From Triticum aestivum (Eukaryota; Streptophyta; Magnoliopsida; Poales; Poaceae): a stretch of DNA of 64,000 nucleotides. Location: contig NC_057814.1 in NCBI RefSeq assembly GCF_018294505.1, forward strand, positions 42,059,725 through 42,123,724, read 5' to 3'. Under the pieces are notes generated by a model. It was given only the letters and a program-made list of their open reading frames with translations. It was not told the DNA's origin and searched no databases. Within the stretch, counting starts at the first letter, position 1. Each line of letters opens with the position of its first letter. This document shows, piece after piece, positions 56,570-64,000 of the stretch. Position numbers and translations under genes: made by a program.

Positions 56570-57630
56570 CTAGAAATTCGGAGGGAGAATCCACGTGCCA
56601 CATGGATAAGAACGGGCACCTACATATGATCCTGCTGATTTGATCATCTGTGTGGCATTGTTATTGTTTTCTTCTTGCATATGATATACACGTTCCCCAT
56701 GGCCATCCAAATTTGTCAAGTACGTCATATCATCGGCGTAGATGCAGCTTCTCTGCACCTCGCCGCGCCTTTTCCCTAAAAACAAGGCGTGATCACCCAG
56801 GCTTGTCACCTCCTTCCACTTATGAGTGTACATTGTCGTCAAACCGTCAACAATCTCAAACACCTTGAAGAAAGGCTCACGGCTACCGCCCGGAAGAATA
56901 TTCACCACCATCGCCAATTTGTTGTGCAGCTCAATGATGTAGTTCGGGAACCCAATAGGGACGCTACTATTTTGGACATGCAACAAGCGTGGAATGTCGG
57001 TAATCACCGGCCCTCCATCTTTGTTCTCACCTATTTCGAACATGACCAGATACCCGGAGTAGGCAAGGCCATAGAGGTGTCCATTGTAGAATACGACGTC
57101 GATGAGTAGATGTTTATAATATTGGTTCGTCCTCCACATGCTGTCCGGACAACCAATCCTGCAGAGTGCGATTTCGTATCGCAGGGATGACGGCAATGAT
57201 GCAGCCGCTTGAGGTTGGAGATTCCGAAAAGATAACCTTCCGAATTGAGTTGCCCTTGCTTGAGAAGACTGTGCTCAGGTCCTTGGCAGGGAGCGATACC
57301 TCAACACCGGAAAAGAGGTTCACGACCGCAAGATGCATGTTGTCCCCTAGTGCTGCGACCCAGCCCTCGTCATGAGCTCCCACGAACTTCTTACTGATGA
57401 GCGCCTCGCTCAGTAGAGGGATCTGCAGGACCCCGCCATCCTCGGGGCAGTATACACGCCTCTTCTTGCAGTCATCGCCTGGGAAGACGAGCCAGGGTAA
57501 GGCGGGCGGCGAAGCGGACGCGATGGAGCAGCAGGGTGACCTTGCTGCAGACCAGGTCGAGGAGATCGTCGTTGAGATCGGACCACTGCACCGACGTGGA
57601 TGGTCTCCATGCGCCGCCGCCGCCGGTCAT
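56570..57630 (-). pseudogene. DUF295 (KIB-type) F-box gene, internally deleted and frameshifted
   Basis: The start at 57630 is MTGGGGAWRPSTSVQWSDLN, followed by an F-box-like DLLDLVCSKVTLLLHRVRFA. The frame then hits TGA at 57473-57475. A second frame carries PWLVFPGDDCKKRRVYCPED, then GAHDEGWVAALGD and NLFSGVEVSLPAKD. A third (from about 57180) carries YEIALCRIGCPDSMWRTNQY, YNGHLYGLAYSG and LGKRRGEVQRSCIYADDM, ending TAG at 56570-56572. Order and motifs match the plant F-box/KIB1-4 (DUF295) family. The segment normally between F-box and beta-propeller (the CRSWR region) is missing, so there is one deletion plus one further frame change. DUF295 F-box proteins form large grass families with unclear substrates. 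Confidence 0.8.
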
Positions 57631-57880
57631 CGGTTCGGGCCGACAGCTACGAGCTAGGTTAGATCACTATATGCGCACGTAACGTGAATCGATCTATTGA
57701 AGACATACGTACGCGTGCGTATAACATATATATAGACGGACACAGAAACGTCGCAACGTAACCCGTACATGTGGACCACTGAATCGCACCGTGTGTACAT
57801 ATATTCTGCCTACAAACATCAAGATGCTAGTACAAGCTTGGTGGATCCGTAGACAAGTGACGCACAATGAATCAATTCCT

Positions 57881-58458
57881 CCCCCTTGGAGGTGGGCACT
57901 CTCTGTGTTATCAATCTCAAGCAACCATCAGAGGGCTACATCACTGGTGAGAATTTCCCCTGAAGCAAAGTGGTGCAAGCCGGACCCTCAGTTCATTAAG
58001 TTAAATGTTGATGCGGCGTACTACTCGGACGAAGGGGTAGGTGCTACGGTGGCTATCCTGCGTGATGACAAAGGTAATTTTTTGGGAGCCCAATGCAAGT
58101 TTATACCTGTTGCGGTGGATGCAATAACAACAGAAGCGTTGGCCATGCGAGACGGGCTGATTTTTGCTAACTCCTTTGGGTGTAACCGGGTAGAAGCTGA
58201 ATCAGATTCTTTGCAAGTAATCAATTATTGTGATGGACAAACCATATGATGGGACTCGGCGGCGGCAATATTCGCGAAATGTTTGGACACTAGTACTTCA
58301 ATAGGGAAGTCGTTTATAAGCACTGTTATAGATCTTGTAATCAAGTGGCTCATATGCTAGCTCATTTTAGTTACTGTAATAAGACTTCATTTAGTTGGTT
58401 GGACGAGCCCCCTGACTTTATTGTCAGTAAGCTCGTAGACGATGTAAATATTATTTAA
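57881..58458 (+). pseudogene. RNase H fragment of an LINE-like element
   Basis: KLNVDAAYYSDEGVGATVAI, then ILRDDKGNFLGAQCKF and ITTEALAMRDGLIFANSFGC followed by VEAESDSLQVI, give the D..E..D core of the RVT_3-type RNase H found at the end of plant L1 elements. TGA at 58247-58249 interrupts the frame. A frameshift near 58320 precedes CNQVAHMLAHFSYCNKTSFS and the ending up to TAA 58456. A short A-rich end follows near 58494. No reverse transcriptase lies upstream. Confidence 0.7.
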
Positions 58459-58661
58459 GTTTTAATAAAGCTAGCCATGATGGCCTTTCCTTTAAAAAAG
58501 AGAGTAAAAGTTGGCTGGAAAACTACATTGGCTGTAAAAATCAATTTAAGTCGATATCGTTCTTCTCTCCTCGTGTAATTCTGACCGATTGTGCTCAATC
58601 TGTCTGTCACCTTTCCTCAGTGTTTATGCTTTTTTTTTTGGTCGTTTCATTGCTATTGGAA

Positions 58662-58962
58662 ATATATTTTTTGAACACAGTACAAACGCAAGCGCTCATA
58701 TACACGCGCATACACTCACCCCTATGAACACACACGCACACCCTACCCCTATGAGCACCTCCGAAAGACTGAGCCGGTATATCATCTTAAAATTTACGAA
58801 GTAACCGTAGGCACCTCATCGTCGACGGGAACGTCTTCTCCCACTGAATGCGCATCGCCGGAAATCCTGAAATAAATCCAGGAATAAATGTGAGCACCAG
58901 GATTTGAACCCTGGTGGGCTGGGGATACCACAGTCCCTCTAACCAACCAACTACAGGTTGGT
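58662..58962 (-). mobile_element. Au-type SINE, inverted
   Basis: The minus strand has GGGTTCAAATCCTGGTGC (B box), then CCTGGATTTATTTCAGGATT, GGCGATGCGCATTC, CGGAGGTGCTCATAGGGG and an A-rich end. Closely related to 32952-33250. TTGGAA on each side (58656-58661 and 58963-58968) is a short candidate target duplication. Confidence 0.8.
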
Positions 58963-59107
58963 TTGGAATCAGTTAATTGGTCCTTAATTTAATTTGGCAC
59001 GTGTGGCAATTATGGTTGTCGCCTCGGTGGTGCTCATACCACAGGAATCATGGAATCTGGGAGTGCCGTGTCACCTACATTCAGTAAGATTTTTTGTCCA
59101 GCAAAAA

Positions 59108-59180
59108 GGGGATGTAGCTTGGATGGTAGAGTGCTTGCTTAGCATGCGAGAGGTATGGGGATCGATACCCCACTTCTCCA
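59108..59180 (+). tRNA. tRNA-Ala(AGC), possibly functional
   Basis: A 73-nt cloverleaf. Acceptor GGGGATG pairs with CTTCTCC except one T-T mismatch. The D arm GCTT/GAGT pairs with wobbles, and the D loop keeps GG. Anticodon stem CTTGC/GCGAG encloses a loop with AGC. The T arm is TGGGG ATCGATA CCCCA, with discriminator A. A T6 run at 59191-59196 would terminate Pol III. The acceptor mismatch and wobble-rich D stem leave some doubt. It heads a 1-kb unit repeated at 60701. Confidence 0.7.
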
Positions 59181-60110
59181 GATTCTAGCCTTTTTTCTTT
59201 GCAGATCTGAAAGTACTGTAAAGAAAAAACACTGCCTTGGCTTTACTTTTTTTTGGGGGGTTGAGAGAGATCTTGGCTTTACTTTTGCAACGCCAAATCT
59301 CATAAAAACATACCCACAATCTGTGCTACGAACCAAAGCAGTGCGTAATAGTCACATACCAAAAGCAAAATGTTACCACTATTTTCCTCAAAACAAAATT
59401 GTCCATCATGATTTTGTTACCATCCTCTCTGTAGAAAAGAAGAAGAGCAAAACGATACTAGAAGACAGTCACATCATTCCAGAAAGAAAGAAAGAACCCA
59501 TCTATACTGCCCCACACCCCATCCAAATTTATTCAGTCAATCAGTCTGGCCAATGCAACAGCCGAATGAAAGCCAAGACAATTGGATTTCCAGATCCAGT
59601 TAGAGTAGCTGGGAGTTTCAATATGCTCAGATGATAACTTGTAGTCCAGAAATTCATGAAATGCTCACGGACATGGTGGCAAGAAGGAGATCAATAAATT
59701 CAATTAGGGGAGTAGGCCTTCGAATATCCCCGCCACTGCTAGTTCTTTTGATTTATTTTTCATTTTAGAATCTTGGCTTTTGCAAAGTAGATATTTGAAT
59801 TGAAAATGAACAGAAAGTGTTAGAAGCGATCAATCTCCAAGTGTGACAGGAGAATCAAAATTGCATTCTTTTTTCCTAGAAAACAGAATGGCATCTACAT
59901 GTCCCACACTTTACAACATGCAGCATGGCTCACACTCTTGGTAGATAGAGTGGGAGAAGAAGCAAAACATAAAAAATTGTAAACTACTATTACGAGTACT
60001 CCACAATTGCTTGTCCGCCAGAACCGGCAACATAATTCCTAGGATTGTCCTAGCGACTTCAGATTCTGCAATTCCGGAGGCAACAAGTGAGTTCAGTGAG
60101 TCTCAATATG
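59108..60110 (+). repeat. tRNA-headed duplicated unit, copy 1
   Basis: Homologous to 60701-61780 throughout, with shared landmarks ACTTTTGCAA.., ACGAACCAAAGCAGTGC (GCGAACC in copy 2), CAGATCCAGTT, GTGACAGGAGAATCAAAATT, ACACTCTTGGTAGATAGAGT and ACTATTACGAGTACTCCACA. Similarity begins exactly at the tRNA 5' end. Copy 1 lacks about 100 bp present in copy 2 around 61230-61380. No conserved open frame. Confidence 0.85.
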
Positions 60111-60114
60111 TGCA

Positions 60115-60312
60115 GCAGTTTGCCTTCGCCATCTTAGAGATGTTAAGATTGAAGTTCTCAAAAAATGTGGTGGTTTGCCTCTTGTAATTAGTAGTACCTC
60201 TAGCTTGCTAGCTAGCAAAGGTTTCGAGCGAAAGGAAAAGTGGGAGGATGTTAGAATTTCTGTGGGCTCTGGCAGATTTCACTTGCACATTGATCGCTCG
60301 CATATTGTATGA
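60115..60312 (+). pseudogene. Orphan NB-ARC (NLR) fragment
   Basis: The 65-codon open segment contains VLKKCGGLPLVISSTSSLLA and ERKEKWEDVRISVGSG. This is the GLPL motif of the NB-ARC domain of plant NLR receptors with its usual downstream W..I..S.GSG. P-loop, kinase-2 and LRR parts are absent, and there is no start codon. It sits between the two tRNA-headed repeats. A second frame from 60248 (IIAPTKRVIEVMNN) is unrecognised. Confidence 0.65.
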
Positions 60313-60700
60313 TCACGATAAATTAGCTGAACACACCATTGACCTGATTATTGCACCTACAAAGCGGGTGATTGAAGTTATGAACAATGGGGATGGATCA
60401 CAATGCCCTGCAGCAGCTGCCATTTTTTTTATGAATGTGCAAATTAACCCAAGATTTAGTGCCCTTTACTTTCTGGTCCTAGAGAGTCGGATATGATAGC
60501 ATCTATGCTAATTAAGAATTCTCGTGCTACTCGGAGTCGGCGGTTAGCATTGCCGTATTGATCCACCTAATTTAACTCTCCTAGTGCATGATTCACCTCT
60601 CTTTTGTAAAGTAAAGGTTACTTTTAATTGCCAAATGGAAACTATGACACGTAAGCTATCTGCAAGTTAATTGCGTTCGTTAATTACAATAGTACAGCTT
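60313..60700. other. Unassigned spacer between the repeats
   Basis: No recognised feature besides the tail of a short plus-strand frame ending at 60496. Confidence 0.3.
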
Positions 60701-60773
60701 GGGGTTGTAGCTCAGATTTTAGAGCACTCGCTTAGCATGCGAGAGGTATGGGGATCAATACCCCACTTCTCCA
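60701..60773 (+). tRNA. tRNA-Ala(AGC) pseudogene
   Basis: The anticodon arm with AGC is intact, but the acceptor stem (GGGGTTG/CTTCTCC) has two adjacent mismatches. The D-loop GG is replaced by TT, and the T loop is ATCAATA instead of ATCGATA. It heads the second repeat copy. Probably non-functional. Confidence 0.65.
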
Positions 60774-61780
60774 ATTTCCTTTTTATCTTTGCGGATCTGA
60801 AAATATTGCAAGAAAACACTATCATGACGTCAGTTTTCTTGTTGAGAGAGATATTGACTTTACTTTTGCAAATCCAAAACATATTGTGCTGCGAACCAAA
60901 GCAGTGCAAAATGTCACCATCATTTTCCTAAAGAAAAAACAATGTTATCGTCATGATTTCATTAGCATCCTCTTTGTAGAAAAAAAGAGAGCAAAACGGT
61001 ACTCGGAGACACAGTAACAACATTCCAGGAATAAAAGAGAAAAACTCATCTACATATTCTGCCATACCCCCGACCAAATGTATTCAGTCAATCAATCTCA
61101 CCATTGCAGCCAGGTGAAAAGCTTCGATCCTCGATGGACACTTGGATATCCAGATCCAGTTGGAGCAGATGGGTGCTTCAGTATGCCCAGAGGAAAACTT
61201 GTAGTCACGAGATTCATCAAATGCTCGCGCAGATAGCGGCAAACGGGCAGAGATATCAAGGGTTCATAAGCATCAGTACATCCCTGAGAGATGAAGCTGT
61301 TGATGGCAAAGGGAGTGCAACACACCCTGGGAAGTCTATGGTGGCAACCTTGCTTGCAAGTAGGCCACTGCACAACACATTCCATTAGCAGAGTAGGCCT
61401 TCGATTTTCCTGGCACTGCTAGTACTTTTGATTTCTTTCCCATTTTTGAGTCTCAGCTTTTGCAAAATTGATATTAATTTGCAAAATGAACAAAAGATAT
61501 TAGAACCAATCGATCGCAAGTGACAGGAGAATCAAAATTGCACTCTTTTTTCCGAGAAAACGGGGTGGCATATACATGTATCACACTTTACAACATAAGG
61601 CAAGGCTCACACTCTTGGTAGATAGAGTGAAAAAAAAACATAAAAATGTGTAAGCTACTATTACGAGTACTCCACAATTTCTCGTCCGTGAAACCCGGCA
61701 ACAATGTTCCTAGGATGGTCCCAGTGACTTCATCTTCTGCAATTGCGGAGTGAACGAGTGAGTACAGTATATCAGTACGT
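60701..61780 (+). repeat. tRNA-headed duplicated unit, copy 2
   Basis: Copy of 59108-60110 at an offset of about 1.6 kb. It retains the segment 61230-61380 that copy 1 has lost or replaced. It ends about 140 bp downstream of the last SEC1-like exon (which is on the minus strand). Confidence 0.85.
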
Positions 61781-61923
61781 ATAAGACCAGGTTTACAAAG
61801 AAAATACATACAAGACTACACAGAAAAAGGTTTACCGAGATAATCTTTGAGACATTATAACACTACGCAGGCTAGGAAACTAAGTGAGAACTTTGAGAAA
61901 TTATAAGAATACACAGAGGAGGT

Positions 61924-62506
61924 TTACGAAATAAACTGTGGAGGGTTATCGATGCTAGAGGACCACAGGACGATTTCTCTCTTCAACTTCATTGTCATCT
62001 TGTGCGCCGCCTGTATCTAACCCATCGAAACATAAGATAGATAAGAACATAGAAGTTACGTGGTATAAATCAGAGTTACCAGATCATTCTGTGGTAAACA
62101 ACATACTTCAGATCCGGTTGCTCCGCCGACCATAAAGATGAAAATTCGGTTGCCTAACCTCTTGAAGTCACCTGATGCATGTCTCAAGACCGACAAGTCA
62201 CTGCCAATTAAATATATGTTGATGATAAGAAAGCAGCTAGATCATGTGAAGCTGATCAGAGCAGTTGTGCTATGGGTTCAGACGGAAAACTATATTCAGT
62301 CAATACCTTGATTGACCATCGACATAGTTATGGCCCTTAGCCCATTGTGGTGTGCGCCGTGATCTCCTGGACATGGGCTGTGGATTTTGTGCTGGTTTTG
62401 GTGCCGACGCACTTTCTGCGGTCCCTTGAGCAGTAGAACTTGGTGCACTTAAAGATGGGTATTCATTTAGAGATAATTCTCCTTGGATCAGTTTCTTGAT
62501 CAGCTC
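61924..62506 (-). pseudogene. SEC1/KEULE-type gene, last three exons only
   Basis: SEC1/Munc18 proteins bind syntaxins in vesicle fusion. Exons: 62506-62307 ([20 protein letters not shown]; later [19 protein letters not shown]), 62200-62107 ([20 protein letters not shown], then VGGATGSE) and 62010-61924 ([20 protein letters not shown], then DNPPQFIS, stop TAA). Splice sites AAATAG|GAG, CAAG|GTATTG, GGCAG|TGA, GAA|GTATGT and ATACAG|GCG; phase is kept. This matches the C-terminal domain of plant SEC1A/KEULE, except that the two residues usually linking SE to AAHK are absent. No upstream exons are found to the window end (1.5 kb), so it is a 3' fragment. The exons themselves are open. Confidence 0.75.
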
Positions 62507-63284
62507 CTATTTAAAAAAAGAAGGAACTTCAGTCATTACTATTTTGAATCATCAATGGACATAAAAGCACTCATATCTAACAGCCCTTGGGAAGCTTTTG
62601 TGACCTTATCATAAAGCTGAAAATCGAGTCCTTTCGATGAGTTTTGGTCTGTTTGGACTTCATATACATTATAAGAACAGCCGAACAATGTGCAGGGCAA
62701 CAAAGATGAAGTTGTGACAGGACAAAGTGAAGTTTTTGGCTAGTAAAATTACATCTTTTCCATCTGGGATATAGCGCCAGCGTGTGGTACTTAACCGGCA
62801 AAACCCAATCTTAATGATGTAGCCATTCTAGCTAGCCTAAGGGGCTCCCCATTACATTGAGCCCCACTTCCATGTCCCACACCCAGCAATGCCTAGAAAC
62901 AGACCATTTTTTTTCTCAACAAATCAAACGAATGAGGAGCCCGTTGCACTAGCCACCAGCTTCTGAGCCCACTCCGGCCATGCGCTGCATCTGCGCTGCA
63001 GACCATGCGGCTCGGCTGACCACATGGACTGCGCTCCACAAGTGGCAGCCTGCCTCACGATCCGTAGGCTAGCCGTCTCAGCGCCCAAGTTGTTGCCGCT
63101 GCGCTGCTCTTTGTGCCGTGAGCCTCATGCCTTACCGTTCCCAAGCACGCGCGCGCTATCTGCCAGGCTATATGTCACATTCGCCTCGACGTCCCCGAGC
63201 AAATTCTTCACTAATTTGTTTGTCTGTAATCTTTTGAAGAAAAAACCAAGAGATATATTATATATTAATCCCCTTCATTGCTGG
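62507..63284. other. Unassigned, including a GC-rich patch
   Basis: 62940-63190 is GC-rich with a plus-strand frame (63024-63377) lacking any domain. No SEC1 exons recognised here. Confidence 0.3.
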
Positions 63285-63830
63285 GGAAAAGGGAAGGGTG
63301 ATATCTGTACCACAAATATTTCCGATCTGAAGTCAATCCACGTTGCAATATATGCACATACTATCAAAGTGTCCTAACTAACTGAGAAAATTGAATGAGT
63401 TGTCTCGCAGAATTTGGAAGGACACATATAAACCAAGTCCAAAAAGAAGATGGCACATGCCCTATGTATTGGATTGGAGAGTTCAATTACTTATGAAGGC
63501 TTACACGCTCAAATACCCCATATAAATGTTTCAAACAACCGCACCGTGCATGGCTAAATCTCGATATAAATATGACCACCGATGGAGTATGTTGTTTCAT
63601 GAGTAGGACACATCCCATGGAGTCTCAACAACTTCCTCCTACACCAACCCTTAGTGAAACCATTGCAAGAAAAAACGTGGTAGATTGAGAATATTAGTGA
63701 TCGGGAATTGAGTGCATAGCTTTCGCTCACAATCTTGTACTTTTGCTTGTTTATGGCTCGGTGCCGAGTTGTTGTGTGCTTGCAAAGCTTGCAAGTGTTG
63801 CGCCTGTGCTTGCAAAGCTTGCAAGTGTTT
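63285..63830 (+). repeat. Dispersed repeat R1, copy 3
   Basis: Same order of landmarks as 1765 and 16990, starting GGGTGATATCTGTACCACAA.. and GATCTGAAGTCA, then GATATAAATATGACCACCGA, CATGGAGTCTCAACAACTT and TAGATTGAGAATAT. It ends with a small duplication of GCTTGCAAAGCTTGCAAGTG (63778-63828). Confidence 0.55.
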
Positions 63831-64000
63831 CGCTGACAATCTTGTACTTAGTAGCTTATTTTAACTTTATTTCCCAGCAGAGACTTTTTAGTGTTTAATC
63901 AAACAACTAAGGGTGGTAACCATCACGGAGGGTTGGGATGGGAATGATATAAAACTAACTCAAAGAAAAAGGTACTTTGTCAACGGCTTATGTTTGAGCT

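Noticed and set aside
1..64000. CRISPR arrays, bacterial promoters, ribosome binding sites, rRNA genes
   Set aside because: None seen. Splice sites, MITEs, SINEs and LTR elements show plant nuclear DNA.

Overview
The window looks like repeat-rich intergenic DNA from a Triticeae grass (wheat, goatgrass or barley type). The main evidence is two Au-type SINEs, Stowaway MITEs with CTCCCTCC ends and TA target duplications, Tourist/Harbinger MITEs with TAA or TTA duplications, a CACTA element, Helitron ends of the grass type, and a Tat-type gypsy retrotransposon with an antisense gene. Nothing is prokaryotic: there are no operons, ribosome binding sites or CRISPR arrays. I found no clearly intact host protein-coding gene. 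Almost everything is mobile DNA, gene fragments or broken genes.

Layout. 1-8.4 kb: degenerate L1-type LINE pieces on the minus strand, first copies of an unclassified dispersed repeat (called R1 here), a 415-bp Stowaway and a 285-bp Tourist MITE. 8.4-16.2 kb: Helitron territory. A 2.3-kb Helitron (10289-12620) sits inside a second Helitron (10279-16236), which also carries a 1,015-bp hAT element with a perfect 8-bp target duplication and a (GA)n-rich tandem duplication. 17-21.5 kb: another R1 copy and GC-rich or AT-rich low-complexity stretches. 21.5-25 kb: a 3'-truncated gypsy element (5' LTR plus broken gag). 26.7-32.7 kb: an 85-bp inverted repeat flanking a region into which a 3.3-kb CACTA element has inserted. 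33-37.2 kb: a SINE, a tRNA-like relic, two Harbinger-type elements (one carrying a broken DUF26 gene fragment) and a Stowaway. 37.6-49.5 kb: a Helitron terminus, an unidentified exon and a NudC/BOBBER-like fragment, with a 7.85-kb non-autonomous Tat-type retrotransposon between them. 50-58.5 kb: an F-box/LRR/FBD pseudogene, a DUF295 (KIB-type) F-box pseudogene and an RNase H fragment. 58.6-64 kb: a SINE, two 1-kb repeats each headed by a tRNA-Ala(AGC) sequence, an orphan NB-ARC fragment, the last exons of a SEC1/KEULE-type gene, and another R1 copy.

The most gene-like feature is the antisense transcription unit inside the Tat-type retrotransposon. It has its own TATA box, a 5' UTR intron and four or five exons encoding a Transposase_28-type ('putative gypsy type transposon') protein, with one in-frame stop. 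The second notable theme is gene capture: DUF26 in a Harbinger element, exon-like pieces in the Helitrons, and a GC-rich first-exon-like block in the CACTA element. Exon boundaries, element ends and target duplications were read by eye, and family assignments come from motif recognition, not database searches.
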